From Bradyrhizobium barranii subsp. apii (lineage in GTDB: Bacteria > Pseudomonadota > Alphaproteobacteria > Rhizobiales > Xanthobacteraceae): DNA of 64,000 bases. Numbering within the stretch: the first letter of the stretch is position 1; the number at the start of each line of letters is the position of its first letter. A program made the translations under genes and the position numbers. The stretch is taken from NCBI RefSeq assembly GCF_011516635.5, contig NZ_CP096256.1, positions 372,001 to 436,000 on the forward strand, written 5' to 3'. This document shows positions 55,700-62,986 of the stretch, piece by piece. Below the pieces are notes generated by a model. That model saw only the letters and a program-made list of their open reading frames with translations. It ran no database searches and had not been told where the DNA came from.

Positions 55700-58600
55700 A
55701 CCTCGCGATGGCTGCCAAGGCTTGCGGCCAGATCGCAAAGCACCGGTCTGGCGAACAGGGTGCGCACCTCCACCCCGAGCGACAGCCGCCGCAGCCGCTC
55801 CATCAGCTGCACCGCCAGCAGCGAGTGGCCACCGAGTTCGAAGAAGTTGTCGTGACGCCCGATGCGCTCGACACCGAGAAGCTCGGCCCAGATCCCGGCC
55901 AGCATCGTCTCGACCTCGCCGCGCGGCGCCTCATAGGCCGCCAGCGCATAGGCCGCATCGGCCGGCCCCGGCAGTGCCTTGCGGTCGAGCTTGCCGTTCA
56001 CCGTCAGCGGCAGCGCCGCCAGCCGCACGAACGCCGCCGGCACCATGTAGTCCGGCAGCCGCGCGCTCAGATGCGCCCGCAGGGCGCCGGCAAGCCCGCC
56101 TCCATCGTCCTCGTCCGATCCTGCCTCGGACGCACACACCACATAGGCCACCAGCCGCTTCTCGCCGGCGCCATCCTGCTGCGCCACCACCACCGCCTCG
56201 CGCACCCAGGCGTGCTCGCAAAGCCGTGCCGCGATCTCGCCCGGCTCGATCCGGAAGCCGCGGATCTTCACCTGCTCGTCGTTGCGGCCCAAAAACTCCA
56301 GATTGCCGTCCGGAAGATAACGCCCCAGGTCGCCGGTCCGGTACAGCCGGTCGCCGTCCACAAACGGGCTGGCGATGAACCGCTCCGCCGTCAGCTCCGG
56401 CCGGTTCAGATAGCCGCGCGCCACCCCCGCCCCGCCGATGTAAAGCTCACCCGCCGCTCCGAACGGAACCGGCGCACCATAAGCGTCCAGCAAGTACACC
56501 CGCGCGTTCGCGATCGGGCGACCGATCGGGATCGAGCTCAACTTATCGACGGCCTCAGATATTGCGAATGTGGTACTTCCAACCGTCGCTTCTGTCGGAC
56601 CGTAATGATTGATCAGACGCACGGTCGGAAAACGCTCTTGCCAAAACTGTATATCCGCCGGGATTAAGGCTTCGCCTCCAAGCATGAGCACTCGTGTTGG
56701 AGCTGGTCCTTTATAGCCGTCAAACCGATTGGTCAGCGTGCTTAAATGCGAAGGCGTCAGCTTAATCAGATCATAGGTCTGAGCCTGCCCGACGGCCGCA
56801 CACCAATCTATTGGGAAAGCCTGGTTTAGAATGCGGAGCTGGGTACCGGCCAGCAGTGGACCGAACACGGTCGTAATGGTGCCGTCAAAGCTGAACGACA
56901 GCAGCATCGGCGAACCGTTCAACGCTCCTTCGTAATGGCTGCGATCCGACCAATACAAATAGTTCACCAAACTTCCATGCTCGACCATGACGCCCTTTGG
57001 TGTGCCGGTTGAGCCGGAGGTGTAGATGACATAGGCGAGATGGCGTGAGGTGAGGCCGAGCGCGCGCGGGTCCGGATCGGTGGCCGGCAGCTCCGCCCAG
57101 GCCGGCGTCGCCGTCTCCAGATCCAGCACCGTCACGCCGGTGAGCCCGTCGCCGCCCAGCGCGGCGCGTCCGGCCGCATCGGCCAGCAGCAGCGGCGGCG
57201 CCGCATCCTCGAGCACCTGCCGCAGCCGCGCGCTGGGATAGGCCGGGTCCAGCGGCAGATAGGCCCCTCCCGCCTTGAGGATCGCCAAGACGCCCACCAC
57301 CATCGCCGGGCTGCGCTCCAGGCAGATCGCCACCGGCAGGTCCGGCTTGACCCCGAAGGCGATCAGATGATGCGCCAGGCGGTTGGCCCGCGCATTGAGC
57401 TCGCCATAGCTCAACCGCTCGTCCGCGCAGACCACCGCCACCGCCTCCGGCGCCTTTTGCACCTGCTGCTCGAACAGTTCGTGGATGCACCGCTGCGACG
57501 GATAGGCCGCCGCCGTCCGGTTCAGCTCCTCCAGCAGATAGCTGCGTTCAGCCGCCGGCAGAATGTCGATGCGGCCGACCGGCCGCCCCGCATCGGCCAT
57601 CACGCCATGCAACAAAGTTTGCAAATGCTGCGTCATGCGGTCGATCTGCTTCGGCGCTAATCGACTGGCATCAAAATGCCAGCGGAAGCTCCCATCCAAA
57701 GCGCAAACCTCAAAGGTCAGCAAATCGCCGCATAGGCCAGCTCTGTGGCTCGTCATCAGATCGCCAGCGACGGAACAGCTCTGTGTCATGATTCTGATGC
57801 CAACCGGCCAGGGCTGGTGCGACCGTAGAGCCTCCACACCTCGCAATGTCGGGCAGCGCGCGACAATATCCCGGGCAAAGCTAGCGTGTGCCCTCAGCTG
57901 GGCGCATTCGGCCGCTACGGTTTTGCGCACGTCTTCAAAGTCATGTGCAAGATCAATGGTCACTTCCATCGGAACGACAGAGGCGATCAACACCTCGATC
58001 GCTTTCGAGCCGGTTCGCCATCCATCCGGTTCACGCATCCATCCCAGTTGAAGCTCTGTTTCCCCGGTGATGCGGGCGAAATAGATAAGCCAAGCCGTTA
58101 CCAAGGATTCCGAGCGATCGAGTGGGGACAGTTTAGCCAAAGCACTTGGACTGAACCACGAACTCGACTGCCATTGGTGCGGCGCCGTAGCTAGGAACGA
58201 CGACACGAAAGGAGGATGCAATACTCTAAACTGCCCGAGCCGCTGTCGCCAAAAATCCTCCCAAGGCGCCAGCAACTCATGGGTGGCAGTTATGCTCCGC
58301 GCCTCCTCATCGCTCAAGATCGGAAGGCGACCACCTTCTTCCAGATTGGAGTGCCTAGCGAGGGCGCGCGCGTCCAACACCTGACCATCGGAGTTGCCAA
58401 AGCAAACATCAACATCCTGCGTACCCGTGGCCACACGCCAATGGCTGGAGTGGACTTCAAGCAGGGAACCTGCCGGAACGCCCGATTGTTGAGGCAACAC
58501 CTCCACGCGCCTGACTGTGACAGCCTCATCGCCTACGAGCGCCTTGGGCAGACACAATGGATTGGGATGATATGGCCCAAAGCCTAGGGCCCGCGTCATC

Positions 58601-59304
58601 GCCGACAACTCTTGCGCGGATTGATCCCATCGCAGACAGCCTGCCGCATCTGGGCGTCGACGTCTCGGAAAGTAGCTCCGGCCCACCAGCGCCTGCGGGT
58701 AGGCAGTAAGCTTCCCGTTTTCGAGGCCAGTTAAGAGCTCGCGGAAGCCCTCAATCGCGGCTTCATAGCATTTAAGGTTCAGGGTCAGTGCCGTATCGGT
58801 GGGCGCAATCAGCACTTGGCGCTGAACCACGACGTCGCCGGTATCAACACCATCATCGATCCGATGCCACGTGATGGCATATTCGGTCTCTTGCGCCAGC
58901 AGCGCCCAAGACGTCGCGTGCGTTCCCGCGTATCGTGGCAATGGTCCGTCGTGGTAATTGAAAGCACCTCGATGCACTCGCCCAAACACGTCCGGTGGCA
59001 GTATGAACGGATTGGCAACGGAGAAAATCCAATCCATCGGCTCAGCCTTCAAAAAAGAAGAGAGCTCTTCAACGCTTGCTACAGACGGGATGTTCGAGCG
59101 AACGGCCCAATCGCGGAATACGCCGCCGGCACACAACGTCGCACCAATGACGTGGCCCATCTCAATTGCCAGCTGCGCGCATCTGATAGCGAGCGTACCA
59201 CTGCCGACAATGACGGTAGGGGAGATCGATCGCGCTTCAGGTGGCCTGTTCTGATCGCCTGGTTGGCAGGCGCTCCCGCGCGCCGGAGATGCCCGATATG
59301 TCAT
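53848..59304 (-). CDS. Giant NRPS, N-terminal part (formyltransferase, C*, A1, T1, C2, start of A2)
   Basis: The ATG at 59304 follows AGGAG by eight bases; a GTG at 59310 is less likely. Residues about 30-270 form a formyltransferase domain of the Fmt/LgrA type, with the catalytic Asn and His in FNYHDGPLPRYAG and the Asp in DDGVDTGDVV. Residues about 330-600 are a degenerate condensation-like region without HHxxxDG. Then come A1 (TSGSTGTPKGV, YRTGDLGRY, NGKLDRK), carrier T1, dual C2 and the beginning of A2. The frame breaks near 53904, where one base present in the other copies of this repeat is missing, adding about 19 wrong residues (after EDAAPP) before a stop at 53848. Confidence 0.92.
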   Translation of the reverse strand: MTYRASPARGSACQPGDQNRPPEARSISPTVIVGSGTLAIRCAQLAIEMGHVIGATLCAGGVFRDWAVRSNIPSVASVEELSSFLKAEPMDWIFSVANPFILPPDVFGRVHRGAFNYHDGPLPRYAGTHATSWALLAQETEYAITWHRIDDGVDTGDVVVQRQVLIAPTDTALTLNLKCYEAAIEGFRELLTGLENGKLTAYPQALVGRSYFPRRRRPDAAGCLRWDQSAQELSAMTRALGFGPYHPNPLCLPKALVGDEAVTVRRVEVLPQQSGVPAGSLLEVHSSHWRVATGTQDVDVCFGNSDGQVLDARALARHSNLEEGGRLPILSDEEARSITATHELLAPWEDFWRQRLGQFRVLHPPFVSSFLATAPHQWQSSSWFSPSALAKLSPLDRSESLVTAWLIYFARITGETELQLGWMREPDGWRTGSKAIEVLIASVVPMEVTIDLAHDFEDVRKTVAAECAQLRAHASFARDIVARCPTLRGVEALRSHQPWPVGIRIMTQSCSVAGDLMTSHRAGLCGDLLTFEVCALDGSFRWHFDASRLAPKQIDRMTQHLQTLLHGVMADAGRPVGRIDILPAAERSYLLEELNRTAAAYPSQRCIHELFEQQVQKAPEAVAVVCADERLSYGELNARANRLAHHLIAFGVKPDLPVAICLERSPAMVVGVLAILKAGGAYLPLDPAYPSARLRQVLEDAAPPLLLADAAGRAALGGDGLTGVTVLDLETATPAWAELPATDPDPRALGLTSRHLAYVIYTSGSTGTPKGVMVEHGSLVNYLYWSDRSHYEGALNGSPMLLSFSFDGTITTVFGPLLAGTQLRILNQAFPIDWCAAVGQAQTYDLIKLTPSHLSTLTNRFDGYKGPAPTRVLMLGGEALIPADIQFWQERFPTVRLINHYGPTEATVGSTTFAISEAVDKLSSIPIGRPIANARVYLLDAYGAPVPFGAAGELYIGGAGVARGYLNRPELTAERFIASPFVDGDRLYRTGDLGRYLPDGNLEFLGRNDEQVKIRGFRIEPGEIAARLCEHAWVREAVVVAQQDGAGEKRLVAYVVCASEAGSDEDDGGGLAGALRAHLSARLPDYMVPAAFVRLAALPLTVNGKLDRKALPGPADAAYALAAYEAPRGEVETMLAGIWAELLGVERIGRHDNFFELGGHSLLAVQLMERLRRLSLGVEVRTLFARPVLCDLAASLGSHREVAVPANLIDEHSTAITPRMLPLIELTQEEIDRVVATVPGRVANIQDIYGLSPLQDGILFHHLLASRGDPYLLVSQMAFAKRGLLDGYLGAVQEVVDRHDILRTAFVWEGLSSPAQVVWRKAALDVLEVELDENGGSGREQLKRRFDPRQYRIDLGRAPLMRFVIAREPGSGRWLLLQLLHHLTGDHTTLEVMHAEVRAVLAGRGHELAVPQPFRNLVAQARLGIDAKAHEAFFQEMLGDIDEPTLPFGLREVHGDGSGIGEAHRMLPQALNDRLRAQARRLRVSLASLCHLAWGQVVALSSGREQAVFGTVLFGRMHAGAGADRAMGLFINTLPVRLDLDGAGVEASVQATHARLSELLAHEHASLALAQRCSGVAAPAPLFSALLNYRHNTPAAKSGSGTDDVLAGIERLGGEERTNYPLTLSVEDFGEALGLTAQVAEPISADRVCGYMQHTLEQLADALEQAPDRPVRELDILPAAERSYLLEELNRTAAAYPSQRCIHELFEQQVQKAPEAVAVVCADERLSYGELNARANRLAHHLIAFGVKPDLPVAICLERSPAMVVGVLAILKAGGAYLPLDPAYPSARLRQVLEDAAPPRCWPMRPDAPRWAATGSPA
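55700..59304 (-). other. NRPS module 1: F-C*-A(Asp-like)-T
   Basis: This is the loading module. The formyltransferase resembles the one that N-formylates the first residue in linear gramicidin synthetase. Adenylation pocket residues (Phe-activating A-domain numbering 235-517) read D-G-T-K-M-G-H-V-G-K. The T-K-x-G-H-V-G-K core is that of Asp-activating domains (DLTKVGHIGK); Gly at 236 in place of Leu enlarges the pocket. Prediction: Asp or a beta-substituted relative. The variable cassette is about 56528-56979. Confidence 0.75.
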
Positions 59305-59367
59305 CTTCACCGCTCCTGCAGTCCATCCATCAGCTGGGCATTCCCACCAGTCGCGCCACGTAGTGAC

Positions 59368-59577
59368 TCAAACCAGCCACATTGGTTCGAATTTGCTCGG
59401 GATAACCGCGCCCACAGTCGCTTGCGCAGTATGGGGGAGGTATTGGCGGTGCCGAAATTCTTGCCCGCCGCGCAGATCTTCCACGTCGCGGGCAGACCCC
59501 GCGCCTTCAGATATCGTCTCCGGCAGAATCGCAGCTCCCACCTTAACCTGGTCTGAGTTTCCGGTGAGCGAGATCAT
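59368..59577 (-). CDS. Short hypothetical protein upstream of the NRPS (69 aa)
   Basis: TGAGGAGAAG lies 8-11 bases before the ATG, and the gene ends 63 bases before the synthetase start on the same strand, so it would share the transcript. The product (MISLTGNSDQVKVGAAILPE and onward) shows no MbtH-type Trp/Pro pattern and no other motif I recognise. It could be a genuine small protein or the 5' stub of a decayed gene; another frame stays open past its stop toward the synthetase. Confidence 0.4.
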   Translation of the reverse strand: MISLTGNSDQVKVGAAILPETISEGAGSARDVEDLRGGQEFRHRQYLPHTAQATVGAVIPSKFEPMWLV

Positions 59578-59731
59578 CGGACGACTTCTCCTCAGTCAAT
59601 GCGCCTTTATAGAGGAGACTAGGCATGTATCGTGCCAAAGGAGAAATCGTTCTCTGTCAGTATGCTAGCCCTAGCTGTTTAGTCCCACGCTTTGATGGTG
59701 CATTTTTGTCGCACGATTCGAAGGATGCGCT

Positions 59732-60168
59732 ATGGGATAAGTTTTACATGGCTGCGCCAGTACGACGGAGGCAGTCCGTCGAGCAATACAAATAGTCAAG
59801 AGAACCTGAGAGGTCTCGCCAAGCGCTACGGGATCAATCAGAAGACTGTCGCGAAGTGGAAGCAGCGCGAGACCGTCGCCGATCGTTCGACAGGCCCCAA
59901 GGAAGTCAAGTCGACTGTCCTTTCCATCGAGGAAGAGGCGATCGCCGAAATCGTCAATCGCGGCGCGAAGCCAGTCATTCCAAACAAATCCAACAGGGTA
60001 ACCCTCCACAGCTTCAGCAAGCGCGTCTACAAAGGGCGCAACGTTATCGAGCGCTGTTTCTGTCTGGTCAAAGGTTTCAGGCTTGTCGCAACTCGCTACG
60101 ACAAACTTGCCAGAAATTTCTTGGCTGCCGTCCACCTTGCCGCCATCGTCGCTTATTGGATCAATTGA
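59732..60168 (+). pseudogene. Chimeric remnant: IS481 transposase N-terminus fused to IS5-type C-terminus
   Basis: The first part reads MG-stop-VLHGCASTTEAVRRAIQ, an IS481-type N-terminus with a nonsense codon at position 3. It then shifts frame to QENLRGLAKRYGINQKTVAKWK. Near 59945 the sequence changes to RGAKPVIPNKSNR, then YKGRNVIERCFCLVKGF and VATRYDKLARNFLAAVHLA, the C-terminus of an IS5/IS427-type transposase. The two halves are from unrelated transposase families. Neither is functional. Confidence 0.8.
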
Positions 60169-60490
60169 GTCTGAACCCCAACACTGCTATGTCACTTATT
60201 CGACCTCGCCGGATATCGTACACAATCGGCACAAGGCTTCTGGAAGCTCGCCTGATGTGTTCCGGGCAAAGAAAAGCGGAGCCTGGAACGTCAAAGTGAT
60301 TTTTCCGGCCCGGCCCCACCGCCTTGTCGGGTGCGACTCTCCTGAAAGAGCTATGCGGGTCGCCGTTGCGCCCGCTCTCGGCAACCGCAACTGCATGGCG
60401 ACATGAGAGGCCCGACCGGCTCCATTGGATTGGTCTCCAGCGGGACAGCGACAAGGCACTGCCAGAGCCGCGGTCCGAGCTGAGGCTCCA
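60169..60490. other. Spacer between IS remnants; no gene recognised
   Basis: Probably decayed insertion-sequence DNA. I see no motif that allows assignment on either strand. Confidence 0.5.
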
Positions 60491-60642
60491 GGAGCCTTCG
60501 GTTGTTGAACCAATCGACCCATTCCAGGGTTGCGAACTCGACGGCCTCGAAGCTTCGCCACGGTCCGCGCCGATGGATCACCTCGGCCTTGTAGAGACCG
60601 TTGATGGTTTCGGCGAGAGCATTGTCGTAGGAATGTCAATCG
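60491..60642 (-). pseudogene. IS3-family transposase (OrfB) C-terminal fragment
   Basis: Reading SYDNALAETINGLYKAEVIH and then RRGPWRSFEAVEFATLEWVD, WFNNRRLLEP, this is the end of an IS3-family integrase core including the catalytic Glu region. Homology stops after LLEP, and the upstream part is missing. It is a remnant only. Confidence 0.85.
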
Positions 60643-60995
60643 GCCCTTTAATTGCGGTTTGTTGTCAAGCTTACATTTCTGAACTCGCCCACGGCACGGA
60701 GGTAGTGCTCGCGCCGTCGGAGCTGGTCCGGGTTGCGGAGACGGCGCGGGCGCGGCTGATACGTGCTTTGCCGGCCAGGCATTGGATCGCCGGGGCTGGT
60801 TGATGTCTTCGCTGGGGTCACGGTCCTTTCCGAGGTCGCGCAGCGCCTCATGATGATGTCCGGGTCGGGCGCCTCAACGTTTGCAGCGGAGTGCGGACGA
60901 GCCGCCACCAGCCGATTGACCGAGGTCGCCACAACACCGTCCCAGCGGGACATCGCCAGTCCGGCAGCCCGGACCAGGAACTTTACAAGATCGGA
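60643..60995. ncRNA. Non-coding flank downstream of the IS110 transposase (bridge-RNA candidate region)
   Basis: About 350 bases without a convincing gene follow the transposase stop. Elements of the IS110/IS1111 group carry a structured guide RNA in a long non-coding flank. Only about 75 bases separate the transposase start from the next feature, so the longer downstream flank is the more likely carrier. I did not fold it. The ncRNA call is inference from position. Confidence 0.25.
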
Positions 60996-62024
60996 TCAGG
61001 CTTCCTTCGCCTGGCCCCAGTCGAACGATGTGCCGTCGACCCAGATACAGTGAAGAACGATGGCGATTTTGCGCGCGATGGCGACCTTTGCCTTTCGCAT
61101 GCCAATCCGATTGGCGAGCTTCATGCCCCAAGCCTTGAGAGAGGACCATTTCTTCGTTCGATAAAGCAGGACGGTCGCCGCCTCGTACAGGTACGTTCGG
61201 AGAAGACGGTCGCCCCATCGTGATATCTTGCCATTGATGTCAGTTTCACCAGACTGGTTTCGTCGGGGCGTAAGACCCAGATAGGCGCCGACGCTTGATG
61301 CCGATCGGAAGCGCGATGGGTCGTCGATCGTATGGCGGAAGGCCAAGGCGGTCACCACGCCGACACCAGGAACCGTCATCAGGCGGCGCGTCGTCTCATC
61401 CGACTTCGCCAACTGGCGGACTTCGTCGTCGAACTTGCTTTGCTGCTTGCAGATCTGCTCATGGATCGACAGAAGCGGCGCGATCACACCGAGGAGTTGA
61501 TGATCTTCGCCCAATAGCTCGCAGACCTGATTGCGAAACTTCAGTCCGATCGCGCGTGGGAAGAGCAAGCCGTATTCTTTGATTAGACTGCGGACCTGGT
61601 TCTCGATATCTCGACGAATGGCCACGAGCCGAGATCTCGCGATGAGTATCGCGCGGATCTTCTGACTTTCCTCACTCTTGACTTTGACTTCTCGATACCA
61701 GCCAACCCGCACCAATTCGGCCAGACCTCGAGCATCATTCCGATCGCTCTTGTTCATGCGTACGGACAAAGCCGCGTGGGCATGCCGCGCGTCGATGCAG
61801 ACCACCGGAAGATCAACCCTACGAAGTTCATGCCATAGCCAACTCGCCATCGCCCCGGTCTCAAATCCGATGCGCTCCGCCTGTGGCGCCCGCTTGCGAA
61901 GCAGTGCCGTGAGCGCCCCCGGGTCGGACTTGGCCTTTCCCTCGAACAAGACCTGACCCACTTCGTCGACCACACATACTGACGTTTCTCTTTGCGAGAC
62001 ATCCAGCCCAACATATTGCTTCAT
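60996..62024 (-). CDS. IS110-family transposase
   Basis: The 342-residue product starts MKQYVGLDVSQRETSVCVVD, with the first acidic residue of the RuvC-like DEDD domain in GLDVS. It has FETGAMASWLW and NKSDRNDARGLAELVR supplying further residues, and the C-terminal LMTVPGVGVVTALAF and AYLGLTPRRNQSG segments. GGAGGGGGCT precedes the ATG at 62024; a longer reading from 62099 lacks such a site. It is intact. Confidence 0.93.
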   Translation of the reverse strand: MKQYVGLDVSQRETSVCVVDEVGQVLFEGKAKSDPGALTALLRKRAPQAERIGFETGAMASWLWHELRRVDLPVVCIDARHAHAALSVRMNKSDRNDARGLAELVRVGWYREVKVKSEESQKIRAILIARSRLVAIRRDIENQVRSLIKEYGLLFPRAIGLKFRNQVCELLGEDHQLLGVIAPLLSIHEQICKQQSKFDDEVRQLAKSDETTRRLMTVPGVGVVTALAFRHTIDDPSRFRSASSVGAYLGLTPRRNQSGETDINGKISRWGDRLLRTYLYEAATVLLYRTKKWSSLKAWGMKLANRIGMRKAKVAIARKIAIVLHCIWVDGTSFDWGQAKEA

Positions 62025-62099
62025 AGCCCCCTCCGATTCGCGAGATTGCGGGAAGGCTTGAAGATAGCGGACCTTTCGAGCCGCGGGCGCCGACCGCAA

Positions 62100-62986
62100 T
62101 TACGTCATCGTGTCCAATTTTGGCTCGCGTATTGCCGCATTAGCGAATGTTACCCTCATGGCGCCATCGTACTGGTCGATACGACCTTGAAGGATTGGCC
62201 GCGCCAAGTGGCTTTTCCGGCTTGCTCGACGACCGGCTTGCTCGACGAGAGGGGCTGTGGGCGGGTCGGGCCCTACATAGCCCGGGCCGTCCACAGCCCC
62301 GGGCCATGGGGCAGCGGTTGTGGCGTCGTCGAGCGGGCCCTGGGCGACCAACCGTTCGGCAGCCCTTCGTCTGAGCGCCCTCAGCAGACGTTGCACAATC
62401 GAATGCTGTCTCTTTCCGAACTCCTCGGGGTGTTTCTCGCGCAGCCGGCCGACAATTGCGAGTGCCGTCAGCTGCGGCTGCTCTGCGAGCCACGCTTCGA
62501 TCGCGGCAATATGCGGGTCGAGCTTGGACGGCATGCGAACTCTGGTCTTATAGGGTCGACGAGTTCGCCGGTGTGTAGCACGCGGCTCGCCGACCGTCAC
62601 GCTCTTGCCGAGCGTCTTCGCGAACGTCGCTGCGGTCGCTGGCAGGATGCTAGTGTGAGCGGGTTGCGGGCCGCGCGCCTGTCCGGCACGACGATCGACG
62701 CGATTGCCTAGTTCCTCTTGGATCGCGCGAATCTCTGCCAACAGCGCGACCGGATCGAGCGAGCGATACTGATCGCGTAGCCGTTTCTTCACGGCCGCGG
62801 TCACCTTGGGATGCGCTAAGGCACGCTCTTAGGGCGTCGATGGGAGATGATAGCGCTTGATCACTTTAGCTCCTTCGCGACGCTTCTCCTTCAGCTTGAA
62901 CGACGGTTGGAAGAAGTTGATGTCGCCCATCATACGCGCCGTCTCGACGCCATCGAAGCGGCCATAGCCCATGAGGCGGCGGACGA
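62100..62986 (-). pseudogene. ISNCY-like/integrase-core transposase, C-terminal part with nonsense mutation
   Basis: Downstream of the IS256 copy 4 edge the frame reads VRRLMGYGRFDGVETARM, NFFQPSFKLKEKRREGAKVI and KRYHLPSTP, then TAA at 62829-62831, then continues in frame as ERALAHPKVTAAVKKRL and a C-terminal region with MPSKLDPHIAAIEAWL. The family normally continues without interruption there, so a single-codon nonsense mutation is indicated. Its 5' part is cut off by IS256 copy 4. Confidence 0.8.

Larger units (their letters stand above)
33000..57560 (-). repeat. Tandem array of near-identical NRPS modules (unit 3258-3285 bp)
   Basis: Successive copies of the same landmark occur 3276, 3276, 3285, 3258, 3285, 3257 and 3285 bases apart, for example at 34445, 37721, 40997, 44282, 47540, 50825, 54082 and 57367. 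Between copies the C, A-core and T segments differ only by scattered single bases. Length differences come from the exchanged adenylation cassettes. Such an array is prone to unequal crossing-over and to short-read misassembly. Confidence 0.95.

Noticed and set aside
34895..56667. Repeated plus-strand open frames of 676-711 codons across the synthetase
   Set aside because: They are shadows opposite the NRPS: GC-rich codon bias keeps the antisense frame open, they recur once per module, and their translations have no recognisable domain.
33000..57560. CRISPR or satellite array
   Set aside because: The repeat unit is over 3 kb, protein-coding and matches C-A-T modules; there are no short repeats with spacers anywhere in the window.
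59368..59577. MbtH-like protein for the NRPS
   Set aside because: The small upstream frame lacks the conserved Trp and Pro pattern of MbtH; I kept it only as a hypothetical protein.
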